Source: JAJYKC01 sp035545735
Lineage (GTDB): Bacteria; Acidobacteriota; Terriglobia; Bryobacterales; Bryobacteraceae
Direction of reading: 5' to 3'
DNA: 64,000 nucleotides
NCBI GenBank assembly: GCA_035545735.1
Contig: DASZXS010000068.1
Coordinates: forward strand, 1 to 64,000
Shown here: piece by piece, positions 33,501-41,860 of the stretch
Layout of the letters: each line of letters starts with the position of its first letter
How positions within the stretch are numbered: position 1 is the stretch's first letter
Program-made: the position numbers and the translations under genes
The notes under the pieces: model-generated
Told to the model about the DNA's origin: nothing
The model's database searches: none
Seen by the model: the letters and a program-made list of their open reading frames with translations, nothing else

Positions 33501-35312
33501 ATGGCAAGCTACGAGCGTCACGAGCACGATGTGCTCGTGGTTGGAGCGGGCGGGGCCGGTCTGCGCGCAGCGATCGAGGCGTCGGCGGCGGGCGTGTCGG
33601 TGGGTGTCATCTGCAAATCGCTTCTGGGGAAGGCGCACACGGTGATGGCCGAGGGCGGCGTCGCCGCCGCGATGGGCAATGTCGACGACCGCGACAGTTG
33701 GCGTGTCCACTTTGCCGACACCATGCGCGGCGGGCAATACATGAACAATGCCCGCATGGCCGAGTTGCACGCCAGGGAAGCCCCCGAGCGCGTCCGCGAA
33801 CTGGAGTCCTGGGGCGCGCTCTTTGACCGCACGAAGGACGGCCGCATCCTGCAGCGCAATTTCGGCGGGCATAAGTACCCGCGCCTGGCTCACGTCGGCG
33901 ACCGCACCGGCCTGGAAATTATCCGCACTCTGCAGGATCACGGCATTCACCAGGGGATTCAGTTTTACATGGAGAACACCGTGATCACCCTCTTGCGGGA
34001 TGCCGGCCGCGTGGTGGGGGCTTTCGGCTACGACCGCGAGCGCGGGCGCTTTCATTTGTTCGAAGCCAAGGCCGTGGTGCTTGCCACCGGGGGCGTCGGC
34101 CGCGCGTTTCGGGTCACCAGCAATAGTTGGGAATATACGGGCGACGGCTATTCGCTCGCGTACCATGCCGGCGCAGATTTGCTCGACATGGAATTCATCC
34201 AGTTTCACCCGACCGGGATGGTGTGGCCGCCGAGCGTTCGCGGCATCCTGGTCACCGAAGGCGTACGCGGCGAAGGCGGTGTTTTACGGAATAGCGAAGG
34301 CCGCCGTTTCATGTTCGACGACATTCCCGAGAATTACCGCTCGCAGACCTCGGAGGACGAGGAAGAAGGCTGGCGCTATACGCAGGGCGACAAAACCGCG
34401 AAGCGTCCTCCGGAACTCCTGACGCGCGATCACGTGGCGCGCTGCATCATGCGCGAAGTCCGCGAAGGCCGGGGCAGCCCGCACGGCGGCGTGTTTCTGG
34501 ATATCGCCTGGATCAAGAGCCGCATCCCCAATGGCGCCGAGCATATTAAGCGCAAGCTGCCGGCGATGTACCACCAGTTCAAGCAGCTTGCCAACATTGA
34601 CATCACCGAAGAGCCCATGGAAATCGGTCCCACGACGCACTACACCATGGGAGGCGTGCGCGTGGATGCCGAAACGCAGATGTCGAGTGTGCCCGGCTTG
34701 TTTGCCGCGGGTGAATGCGCGGCGGGCCTCCACGGAGCCAATCGTTTGGGCGGGAATTCGCTCTCCGACCTGCTGGTTTTCGGGAAGCGCGCCGGAGAAT
34801 TCGCCGCCCGGTTTGCGAGAAAGCAGAGCGCGGGAGCCATTAATCCCGATGAAGTGGAGGAGGCTGCCGCGAGAGCGCTCGAACCGCTGAACCGCGAAGG
34901 CGGGGAGAGTCCTTACGCTCTCCAGCATGAGTTGCAGGACGTCATGCAGGATCTGGTGGGAATCGTCCGCCGGCAGGAAGAGCTGGAGCAGGCGCTCGAC
35001 CGGATTCACGCCCTGCAGGCGCGCGCGGCCAAGGTGAGCGCGCCGGGCAATCGTGAATATAACGCCGGCTGGCACACCGCGCTCGATCTCAAGAATCTGC
35101 TTACGGTTTCCGAAGCCATCGCCCGCGCCGCCGCCGAGCGCAAGGAAAGCCGGGGAGCGCACTTCCGCGACGACTTTCCTGCGAAAGACGCGGGCTTCGG
35201 CGCAACCAATATTGCGGTCAGACAGAACACGGACGGCTCCATGCGCATCGAACGCGTTCCCGTAGTCACACAAACGCCCGAGCACCGGCAGATCATCGAG
35301 GAGATGAAATGA
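33501..35312 (+). CDS. sdhA: Succinate dehydrogenase/fumarate reductase flavoprotein subunit
   Basis: A 603-residue FAD enzyme. The dinucleotide site is 'VLVVGAGGAGLRAA', and the covalent FAD histidine is His46 in 'KAHTVMAEGG'. Substrate-site segments include 'FIQFHPTGM', 'VTEGVRGEGGVL', 'GPTTHYTMGGV' and 'GANRLGGNSLSDLLVFG'. It oxidises succinate to fumarate at the cytoplasmic face. The ATG follows the sdhC stop by one base; the end overlaps sdhB as ATGA. Confidence 0.95.
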   Translation: MASYERHEHDVLVVGAGGAGLRAAIEASAAGVSVGVICKSLLGKAHTVMAEGGVAAAMGNVDDRDSWRVHFADTMRGGQYMNNARMAELHAREAPERVRELESWGALFDRTKDGRILQRNFGGHKYPRLAHVGDRTGLEIIRTLQDHGIHQGIQFYMENTVITLLRDAGRVVGAFGYDRERGRFHLFEAKAVVLATGGVGRAFRVTSNSWEYTGDGYSLAYHAGADLLDMEFIQFHPTGMVWPPSVRGILVTEGVRGEGGVLRNSEGRRFMFDDIPENYRSQTSEDEEEGWRYTQGDKTAKRPPELLTRDHVARCIMREVREGRGSPHGGVFLDIAWIKSRIPNGAEHIKRKLPAMYHQFKQLANIDITEEPMEIGPTTHYTMGGVRVDAETQMSSVPGLFAAGECAAGLHGANRLGGNSLSDLLVFGKRAGEFAARFARKQSAGAINPDEVEEAAARALEPLNREGGESPYALQHELQDVMQDLVGIVRRQEELEQALDRIHALQARAAKVSAPGNREYNAGWHTALDLKNLLTVSEAIARAAAERKESRGAHFRDDFPAKDAGFGATNIAVRQNTDGSMRIERVPVVTQTPEHRQIIEEMK

Positions 35313-36058
35313 GTCAGGCCACTTTTCGGATATGGCGCGGCAATCGCGACGGAGGCGCCTTCACGGATTACGCGGCGGAGATTTCCGCCGGCATGGTGGT
35401 GCTCGATGCCGTTCATCAGATTCAGAGCCAGCAGGCGAACGATCTCGCCGTGCGCTGGAACTGCAAGGCGGGCAAGTGCGGCTCCTGTTCGGCGGAGATC
35501 AACGGCATGCCGAAGCTGATGTGCATGACGCGGCTGGATCAGCTTCCCCTCGAACGGCCCGTCACCATCGAGCCGATGAAGACCTTCCCGCTCATCCGCG
35601 ACCTGGTCACCGATGTCTCCTGGAATTACCGTGTGAAGGAAGGCATTTCCCAATTCCGGGCGCGCAAGCCGGACGCGGACGGCTCCTGGCGGATGCAACA
35701 GAGCGACGTGGACCGCCCGCAGGAGTTCCGGAAGTGCATCGAATGCTTCCTCTGCCAGGATGTCTGCCACGTGCTGCGCGATCATCACATGCACGCCGAG
35801 TTCATTGGGCCGCGTTTTCTTGTTTATACCGCCGCGCTCGAAATGAATCCGATGGACGCGGGCGACCGCCTCGCCGAGTTAAAGGACAAACACGGCGTGG
35901 GCCTGTGCAACATCACCAAGTGCTGCACCAAGGTGTGTCCCGAGGGCATTACCATCACGGACAATGCAATCATCCCGCTGAAAGAACGCGTGGTGGACCG
36001 GTTCTTCGACCCCGTCGGTAAATTGTTTCGCATGTTCGCGCCCCGGGAGACAGAATAG
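35309..36058 (+). CDS. sdhB: Succinate dehydrogenase/fumarate reductase iron-sulfur subunit
   Basis: A 249-residue electron-transfer subunit. The [2Fe-2S] ligands are Cys52, Cys57, Cys60 and Cys72. Two more clusters are bound by Cys143, 146, 149, 153 ('CIECFLCQDVC') and Cys200, 205, 206, 210 ('CNITKCCTKVC'). The second motif is a CxxxxCCxxxC arrangement as in Sdh1-type proteins. It passes electrons from SdhA to the membrane anchor. Confidence 0.94.
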   Translation: MSQATFRIWRGNRDGGAFTDYAAEISAGMVVLDAVHQIQSQQANDLAVRWNCKAGKCGSCSAEINGMPKLMCMTRLDQLPLERPVTIEPMKTFPLIRDLVTDVSWNYRVKEGISQFRARKPDADGSWRMQQSDVDRPQEFRKCIECFLCQDVCHVLRDHHMHAEFIGPRFLVYTAALEMNPMDAGDRLAELKDKHGVGLCNITKCCTKVCPEGITITDNAIIPLKERVVDRFFDPVGKLFRMFAPRETE

Positions 36059-36076
36059 GAGCAGGGAGGGCAAACG

Positions 36077-36577
36077 ATGAAGTTTGAACTCAAGCCGATT
36101 TCGCGGGAGGCGATTCCGGAGGCGCTCGAAAAGGTGAAGCGCTACCGCCTCCTGAACGAACCATCCCACGCGGAAAGCATCTGCCTGGACATTCTGAATA
36201 TCGAGCCTCAGAACCAGCAGGCCCTGGTCATGCTTCTGTTGGCGCTCACGGATCAATTCTCCGATGGGGTCTCGCCGGGGAGAGCCCGCGAAGTGGCGGC
36301 GCAGCTCAAGGGCGAATACGACCGCGAATATTACAACGGCATGATCTGGGAACGCTCCGCCCAGGCTTTGCTGCGGCGGGGCGCGCCGAACGCGAGCTTT
36401 GCCGCGTACGACGCCTACCTAAAGGCCATGGAATACTACGAGCGGGCGCAACGCCTCCGCGCGCACGGGAACGACGACTCGATTCTGCGCTGGAACTCCT
36501 GCGCCCGCGTTCTGAACGGAAACCCGAATCTCCGCGAGCATCCCGAGGACGAGTTCACGCCCCTGCTGAACGAGTAG
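36077..36577 (+). CDS. Helical TPR-like protein of unknown function
   Basis: A 166-residue soluble protein, mostly helical, with one TPR-like repeat ('ALEKVKRYRLLNEPSHAESI', 'CLDILNIEPQNQQALVMLLLA'). The end 'HPEDEFTPLLNE' is acidic. It has a good Shine-Dalgarno region (GGAGGG) and follows sdhB by 18 bases, so it is likely part of the sdh operon. It might aid assembly or regulation of the complex; this is inference from position only. Confidence 0.65.
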   Translation: MKFELKPISREAIPEALEKVKRYRLLNEPSHAESICLDILNIEPQNQQALVMLLLALTDQFSDGVSPGRAREVAAQLKGEYDREYYNGMIWERSAQALLRRGAPNASFAAYDAYLKAMEYYERAQRLRAHGNDDSILRWNSCARVLNGNPNLREHPEDEFTPLLNE

Positions 36578-36592
36578 GGATCACAGGCAATA

Positions 36593-37321
36593 TCAAAGGG
36601 CTAATTCCCGGACGCAGTGCTCATACCCCGTTTCGTTGGCCGACAGGGTAATCTCCAACCGTCCCGACCGGTGCGGATGATAGACCAATGCCGGGCGGAA
36701 GCAGACCAGGCAACGCGCTCCCGGGTATCTCACGCTTGGATAGGTCAGCCCATTGGAGCCTTCCGCCAGCAGGCGCTTCGCCAGAACCTGGGAGAGGGCG
36801 TAACACTGCGGCACAGGCTCGGGTTCGAGGAGTTCCGCGTAATCGGCTGGGGGGTCCAGAGTATGAAAGCGGCCCTGGAAGTTAGCCTGCCAGTCGTCAT
36901 AGGTGGACCTGTCTTCGCCGGGGCGCTGAGCTGGCTCTTCCGGCACCACAATCTCGCTGAGCCTCCTGCTCTTGTGGTAAACCACCTCCGCGATGGACGC
37001 TTCCCGGCGATCGGCGGCGTACCAGGCGCCGCGGGTATTGTCGTTGAAGCGCCCTCCTGTTTCGTTCGGGTGAGTGTAAGCGGCGTTTACGATGTGGGCA
37101 TTGGGGATTGCGTACACCAGTTCGTAGGTGCTGATGCCGATAGAGCCTTGCTGTTCGGCTTGCACCCGGTCGTTCGTCGCTCCGTCAAGCAAAACCAGGT
37201 CTTCGAGCTCTTTCCGGCCGCCGGCCAGATCCGCAAGAATGGTTTGGTCCTGGCTGTAAAGCGACGGGATGAGGCGGTGTGTGTCTTCCCAGCGAATCGG
37301 CCGGACGGGAGGGTGGATCAC
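36593..37321 (-). CDS. RES-domain toxin of a type II toxin-antitoxin pair
   Basis: A 242-residue RES protein. The name-giving residues are seen as Arg91 in 'GGRFNDN', Glu112 in 'ASIAEVVYH' and Ser196 in 'TYPSVRYPGARC'. RES toxins act on NAD+ (phosphorolysis or hydrolysis), stopping growth; the fold is ADP-ribosyltransferase-like. Longer than the usual 150-180 residues, with an extended N-terminus (residues 1-60). The start overlaps the antitoxin stop by four bases. It is convergent with the TPR-like gene. Confidence 0.87.
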   Translation of the reverse strand: MIHPPVRPIRWEDTHRLIPSLYSQDQTILADLAGGRKELEDLVLLDGATNDRVQAEQQGSIGISTYELVYAIPNAHIVNAAYTHPNETGGRFNDNTRGAWYAADRREASIAEVVYHKSRRLSEIVVPEEPAQRPGEDRSTYDDWQANFQGRFHTLDPPADYAELLEPEPVPQCYALSQVLAKRLLAEGSNGLTYPSVRYPGARCLVCFRPALVYHPHRSGRLEITLSANETGYEHCVRELAL

Positions 37322-37764
37322 CGGCCGCCGCGCCAGGCGTCCAGCATCCGGCGCACCTGGAACATCCCCGGCTGTCCCTGGCGGATCATGTAGTCAACCG
37401 GTTTGGCTCCGGCAAACATCGGCCCGCGGTTTTGCAGCGTCACCCAGCGATCGGCCCACTTTCCTCCGAAATAGATGTGCAGCGCTTTATAGATCCCGAG
37501 CACCAGGGAGATTCGCAATAGCGTATCCTGCGATAATTTTTGCTTTTGCGGCTCACTCTTCCAGGCATGAAAGGTTGAGGATGCAATCCCGCCAAGCAGG
37601 CCGCGGGCTTGCGCTTCGCTGAGGTCCCATTGGCCGGCAATCTTGATAAACGCCTTGATCGCGCTACCGCTCAACTGTTCGCGAACTTTTGCGTCGGTCA
37701 AGTCCGGCGAGCGGTCAAAGGAGTGACCTTCGAGGAGGGTGGGAGGTTCCAATGCTGCCGTCAT
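37318..37764 (-). CDS. Xre/MbcA/ParS-family antitoxin (DUF2384 C-terminal domain)
   Basis: A 148-residue antitoxin. The N-terminal part (about 35-95) is a helix-turn-helix of the Xre-like type ('GGIASSTFHAWK', 'LSQDTLLRISLVLGIYKAL'). The C-terminal DUF2384 toxin-binding domain ends in 'GPMFAGAKPVDYMIRQG' and 'GMFQVRRMLDAWRG', which inserts near the RES toxin active site in characterised pairs. Antitoxin precedes toxin, as usual. A palindrome in the promoter is the likely operator for autorepression. Confidence 0.9.
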   Translation of the reverse strand: MTAALEPPTLLEGHSFDRSPDLTDAKVREQLSGSAIKAFIKIAGQWDLSEAQARGLLGGIASSTFHAWKSEPQKQKLSQDTLLRISLVLGIYKALHIYFGGKWADRWVTLQNRGPMFAGAKPVDYMIRQGQPGMFQVRRMLDAWRGGR

Positions 37765-37784
37765 GATCCTCGCTTCCGTAATTT

Positions 37785-37813
37785 ATTATCCTCGAAATCG
37801 AGGAGAAAGGCAA
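37785..37813 (-). promoter_or_regulatory. Promoter of the RES-Xre operon
   Basis: On the minus strand TTGCCT (37813-37808) and GATAAT (37790-37785) are separated by 17 bases. The -10 ends 20 bases before the antitoxin ATG. Confidence 0.55.
37790..37803. promoter_or_regulatory. Perfect 14-base palindrome in the promoter spacer, likely antitoxin operator
   Basis: CCTCGA-AA-TCGAGG is a perfect inverted repeat with a two-base centre. It lies between the -35 and -10 hexamers, where a bound dimeric Xre antitoxin would block RNA polymerase. The link to this protein is inference. Confidence 0.5.
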
Positions 37814-37829
37814 TGACCGGCCGAATCGG

Positions 37830-39239
37830 TCAGCGAGCCAGGAAGGCCGTAATCTCTTCCTCCCGCCGCGCGTCGTCCCAATCCAACAAAGCGCCCATTT
37901 CCATCGCAACCGGCATCAGGTCCTCGCGGGTCCAGAGCCGCTCGTAGCCCAGGTATGTCGAAATCAACAGATAATCGGACATCCTTTGCGCCATTTCGTT
38001 TTCGACGGCATTCGCCACGGAAAAAATGTCGGCGTCGGGCGCGGTAAGCGGCGCGTCCTCCGTTACATGAACTTCGGCAAGCTCAGGAGCGATTTCTTTG
38101 AGCGCGAGGTCGCAGGCCTCCGCGCTCATGGAGCGATAGGTTGTAAATTTGCCGCCGGCGATATGCAGAATTCCGTCGGCGGCGTTCCAGATGCGATGCT
38201 CGCGGGTCGTGCTGGTGGCCGAACCCGCGCCCGGGTGGCCGATCAGCGGCCGCAGCGAACTATAGGACGAGACCGGAGTCGTATCCGCGCCCGGGAAGAC
38301 GGTGCGCACGATCTCTTGCAGATAGGCGGTCTCCGCGGGTGAGATGTGAACCCGGTCCGGCCCCTCGGAATGATCCACGTCGGTTGTCCCCACCAGGGTA
38401 AGTTGATCCTTGCTGCCCCACGGGATAAAGAACACGATACGGCCGCCGGCGTCGAAGTAGGCCACGGCATTTTTGCTCTTTGTCAGGCGGGGAAGAATGA
38501 TGTGGGAGCCGCGGACCCGGCGCAATTCGCCGGCGTCGCTCCACGCCCCGGTGGCGTTGACGATCTTCCGCGCGCGGCATTCATATCGCGCGGGGCTCAA
38601 GGTATCCTGCAGCGCCACTCGCCAGCCGCCGTCGCTCTCGCGCACCGGACGCTCCGCGCGAACATAGTTGACCGCCGTGCCGCCATGCCGGATTGCGTCC
38701 AGGATCAACTCCACCACCAGCCGGGCCGAATCGACGGAGCCGTCGTAGAAGATCGCGGACGCCGACAATCCTTCCCGCTTCATCTCCGGCTCCAGCTCGA
38801 CCGTCTCGCGCTTCGACAGCCGGTAGTGTTTGCGAATCTTCTGCCGCCCGGCAAGGAGATCGTAAAGGAACAATCCGCTGCTGTAGAAAAGCCGCGCGAA
38901 GGTCCCATACATCGGCAGCAGAAAAGGGAGGGGCTTTACCAGGTGCGGCGCCGTGCGGAGCAGCGTGGCCCGCTCCCGCAGCGCTTCGCGCACCAGATGG
39001 AACTCGAAGTACTTCAAATAGCGCAGCCCGCCGTGGATCAACTGCGAATTCCGGCCGCTGGTGCCCGAGGCGAAATGATTCTGTTCCACCAGGGCGCAGC
39101 GGAGCGGCTTGCCGGAACGCTCGGAGCGCAGTGCGAGGTCGCGCAGAACACCGGCGCCGTTGACGCCGCCACCGAGAATCAGGATATCCAGATCCGCGCC
39201 ATTTAAGGCTTGAAGCTGACTCGCGCGCGAAACTGACAT
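37830..39239 (-). CDS. glpD: Glycerol-3-phosphate dehydrogenase/oxidase (FAD)
   Basis: A 469-residue FAD-dependent enzyme that oxidises sn-glycerol 3-phosphate to dihydroxyacetone phosphate with electrons to quinone. The FAD site is 'LDILILGGGVNGAGVLRDLA'. Further motifs are 'NHFASGTSGRNSQLIHGGLRYL', with the family segment at about residues 54-75, 'VNATGAWSD', 'GTTDVDHS', 'SYSSLRPLIG' and 'HIAGGKFTTYRSMSAEA'. It is somewhat shorter than E. coli GlpD (501). It starts four bases after the glycerate kinase stop. Confidence 0.92.
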   Translation of the reverse strand: MSVSRASQLQALNGADLDILILGGGVNGAGVLRDLALRSERSGKPLRCALVEQNHFASGTSGRNSQLIHGGLRYLKYFEFHLVREALRERATLLRTAPHLVKPLPFLLPMYGTFARLFYSSGLFLYDLLAGRQKIRKHYRLSKRETVELEPEMKREGLSASAIFYDGSVDSARLVVELILDAIRHGGTAVNYVRAERPVRESDGGWRVALQDTLSPARYECRARKIVNATGAWSDAGELRRVRGSHIILPRLTKSKNAVAYFDAGGRIVFFIPWGSKDQLTLVGTTDVDHSEGPDRVHISPAETAYLQEIVRTVFPGADTTPVSSYSSLRPLIGHPGAGSATSTTREHRIWNAADGILHIAGGKFTTYRSMSAEACDLALKEIAPELAEVHVTEDAPLTAPDADIFSVANAVENEMAQRMSDYLLISTYLGYERLWTREDLMPVAMEMGALLDWDDARREEEITAFLAR

Positions 39240-39243
39240 TTCC

Positions 39244-40584
39244 TCAATGTACCGCGCCCACCAGAATCACCCGCACGTCCATGACGTTGGTGCGCGTGGG
39301 GCCGGTGCGGATCAGATCGCCGAGCGGATCGAAGAAATGGTAAGAGTCGTTGCGGTCGAGAGATGTCCGCCAGTCGAGACCGGCGGCGCTGGCTCGCTCG
39401 ATGGTGCTTCCGGTGGCGATCGCGCCCGCGGCGTCCGTGGGGCCGTCGGTGCCGTCGGTGCCGCCGCTCAGGATGGCTACACCGCGCAATCCGGCGATGG
39501 CTGCTGCCGCGCTCAGTACAAATTCCTGATTGCGGCCGCCCTTTCCGTGTCCACGCAGCGTCACCGTGGTTTCTCCGCCGGAGATGACGCAGGCCGGCCG
39601 GCGCAGGGGATGCCCCGAGGCAAGAATCTCCTTGGCGATGGCCGCATGCACTCCCGCCACTTCGCGGGCTTCACCCTCCATAACGGAGGAGAGAATCATC
39701 GCGTGGTAGCCAAGTTCTTTCGCTTCTCGCTGCGCCGCCGCAATCGCCTGGCGGTTGCTCCCCACCACGATGTTCCGGACTCTTCGAAAAATCGGGCTCC
39801 CCGGCTTGGGGGTTTCTGCGATCTTTCCGGCGAGGCCCTGCTCCAGGCGGGCCCGCACCCCTGCGGGAATGCGCTTCCAGATGCCCCTCCGCCTCATTAC
39901 CTCGACGGCGTCTTCGAAGGTGGAACGGTCGGGGACGGTTGGGCCCGAGCCAATGACGTCCAGGTCGTCGCCGGTGACGTCGGAAAGAAGCAGAGACAGC
40001 ACCGTCGCCGGTGCCGCGAGCCGCGCCAGTTGGCCGCCCTTGAATTCGGACAGGTGTTTGCGAACGGTATTGATCTCGTGAATGCCTGCGCCGGAGCGGA
40101 GCAGGAGTTCCGTGGTGCGCTGCTTCCCGGTCAGCGTCACCGGCGCGGCCGGCGCAGGCGTGAGCGCGGATGCGCCGCCCGAGATGAGGCAGATTAGAAG
40201 ATCGTCCCGGCCCGCGCTCCGGGCGATGTCCATCAGTCGGCGTGTGCCTTCCACGCCGCTCGAATCGGGCACGGGATGGGCGCATTCCACCACGTCAATC
40301 CGGCGAAGCTTGCCGCCATGGCCATACTTGGTGTTGACGGAGCCGGCCGCGATCCGCTTTCCCAGCAATTCCTCGATGGCGCGCGCCATTGGCACGGCGG
40401 CTTTTCCCGCCCCCGAGACGAAAATTCGACGGAAGCGGCGGAGGGGATAGCGGGCGCGCCCGGCAACAAGATTCTCTCCGTCGAGGTGAAGGTGTCGGTG
40501 AACCGCGCGTTGAGGGTCCGACGCATCGAGCGCGGCCCGAAATATACGCACCGCGTGCGACCGGAGTTGTCGTGACTCGCTCAA
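39244..40584 (-). CDS. Glycerate 2-kinase (DUF4147/MOFRL family)
   Basis: A 446-residue kinase that phosphorylates D-glycerate, normally to 2-phosphoglycerate. The N-terminal DUF4147 domain has 'VSGAGKAAVPMARA' and 'LISGGASALTPAP'. The C-terminal MOFRL domain has 'VISGGETTVTLRGHGKGGRNQEFVLSA' (residues grouped near 325-350) and 'DGTDGPTDAAGA'. The start is TTG and overlaps the aroK stop as TTGA, which supports coupling with the upstream gene. Together with glpD it suggests entry of three-carbon compounds into glycolysis. Confidence 0.88.
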   Translation of the reverse strand: MSESRQLRSHAVRIFRAALDASDPQRAVHRHLHLDGENLVAGRARYPLRRFRRIFVSGAGKAAVPMARAIEELLGKRIAAGSVNTKYGHGGKLRRIDVVECAHPVPDSSGVEGTRRLMDIARSAGRDDLLICLISGGASALTPAPAAPVTLTGKQRTTELLLRSGAGIHEINTVRKHLSEFKGGQLARLAAPATVLSLLLSDVTGDDLDVIGSGPTVPDRSTFEDAVEVMRRRGIWKRIPAGVRARLEQGLAGKIAETPKPGSPIFRRVRNIVVGSNRQAIAAAQREAKELGYHAMILSSVMEGEAREVAGVHAAIAKEILASGHPLRRPACVISGGETTVTLRGHGKGGRNQEFVLSAAAAIAGLRGVAILSGGTDGTDGPTDAAGAIATGSTIERASAAGLDWRTSLDRNDSYHFFDPLGDLIRTGPTRTNVMDVRVILVGAVH

Positions 40585-41108
40585 AATATCGGCAAGCGCA
40601 GGATGGCCGCCACGGTGACGGCCGGGTCGTCGCTGGCGATCTCGATCCGGTGATCCGCGCGCTGGTAGGCCGCCCGGCGGGCAAAAAACAGATGCTCGAA
40701 ACGCACCGGGTCGCGCGCCAGAGGGCGGTCGCTATTTTCCTGAATGCGCGTCCGCAGCAAGCTCAACGGAGCGTCCAGCCAGACGGTTACGCCGTTCTCC
40801 ACCAGCAGTTCGTAGTTAACCTGCTGGGTGAAAGCGCCGCCGCCGAGCGCGGCCACCATGGGGCGGCCCGTCTGAATGGTTCGCACGCGCTTCTGAATCG
40901 CCTGCGTTTCGAGCCGGCGGAACTCTTCCTCGCCCTTCTTCTCAAAAATCTCGACGATCGGCATTTTCTGCCCGGTTTCGATGTCCACGTCGATATCGGC
41001 GAACGACCATCCAAGCTCGTACGCCAGGGCTTTCCCCACGGTGGTTTTGCCGCTGGCCATGAAGCCTACGAGATAAATTCCCGGCGTTCGTTTGAGTTTT
41101 AAAATCAT
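40581..41108 (-). CDS. aroK: Shikimate kinase
   Basis: A 175-residue NMP-kinase-like enzyme that phosphorylates shikimate on the way to chorismate. The P-loop is 'GFMASGKTTVGKAL'. Shikimate-binding residues occur in 'ADIDVDIE', 'FRRLE' and 'ALGGGAFT', and the lid is around 'NSDRPLA'. The ATG at 41108 gives a normal length; an extension upstream would add 51 unrelated residues. It is divergent from the LON-domain gene. Confidence 0.92.
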   Translation of the reverse strand: MILKLKRTPGIYLVGFMASGKTTVGKALAYELGWSFADIDVDIETGQKMPIVEIFEKKGEEEFRRLETQAIQKRVRTIQTGRPMVAALGGGAFTQQVNYELLVENGVTVWLDAPLSLLRTRIQENSDRPLARDPVRFEHLFFARRAAYQRADHRIEIASDDPAVTVAAILRLPIF

Positions 41109-41217
41109 TCGTTTCGGTATTGTGTCCGCTTCCGCAGGCATCTCCCCCGCACCGCAAGGAAACCTCTCTGCGCACCGCCGGTCCGGCGCCGCTTGAGCAT
41201 CGCCTTTGAGTAAAAGC

Positions 41218-41223
41218 CATAAT
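41218..41223 (+). promoter_or_regulatory. -10 hexamer close to the LON-domain gene start
   Basis: CATAAT ends seven bases before the ATG. The best upstream partner, TTGAGC at 41193-41198, is 19 bases away, so the pairing is weak. No Shine-Dalgarno sequence lies in between. Confidence 0.35.
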
Positions 41224-41230
41224 AGTACAC

Positions 41231-41860
41231 ATGCAACAGGAACTGTTGCCTCTGTTCCCACTGCCCCTGGTGCTCTTTCCCGGCGCTCCGCTGCCGCTTC
41301 ATATTTTTGAAGACCGGTACAAGGAGATGTTCGGAGAGGTAATGCGCGAGCGCAAGGAATTCGGGGTAGTACAAGCCGGCGAGAAGGGCATCGTCAATAC
41401 CGGCTGCACCGCGGCGGTGGAACGAGTGCTGAAACAATATCCCGATGGCCGTCTGGATGTCCTCGCCCAGGGACGCCGGCGTTTTGAAATCCTGCTGTTG
41501 AACGATGAACGCTCCTTTCTTCGCGGCGCCGTTGATTTCTTCGATGACGACGACTTCAAGCCGGTTTCCGAGGAAGCGCAAAAGCGGGCTCTTGACGGTT
41601 TTGCCGAGCTTCGCAGTCTCAAGTCGGACGATGATATCGGTGAACCCGACGCCGCCGATCGCCAGTTGAGCTTCCGCCTCGCCCAGCCGGTCGCCGATCT
41701 GGAATTTCGCCAGCTTTTGCTTGCCACCCGCTCGGAAGCGGACCGCATGAAGCAGGTCGCCGATTATCTGCAGTCCTACGTTTCCAGGGAGCGTGCCGTG
41801 CTCCATATGCGCTCCGCCGCTCCTCGCAATGGACATGGGAAATGGCCGCAGAATCTTTAG
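41231..41860 (+). CDS. LON-protease substrate-binding (LON-N) domain protein
   Basis: A 209-residue protein consisting of the N-terminal PUA-like domain of Lon without its ATPase or protease. Typical segments are 'LPLFPLPLVLFPGAPLPLHIF' (N-terminal strand-turn), 'RYKEMFGEVMRERKEFGVV' and 'LDVLAQGRRRFEILLL'. Stand-alone LON-N proteins occur in many bacteria, with an unclear role, possibly in substrate recognition or protein quality control. It overlaps the next gene by 19 bases. Confidence 0.87.
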   Translation: MQQELLPLFPLPLVLFPGAPLPLHIFEDRYKEMFGEVMRERKEFGVVQAGEKGIVNTGCTAAVERVLKQYPDGRLDVLAQGRRRFEILLLNDERSFLRGAVDFFDDDDFKPVSEEAQKRALDGFAELRSLKSDDDIGEPDAADRQLSFRLAQPVADLEFRQLLLATRSEADRMKQVADYLQSYVSRERAVLHMRSAAPRNGHGKWPQNL

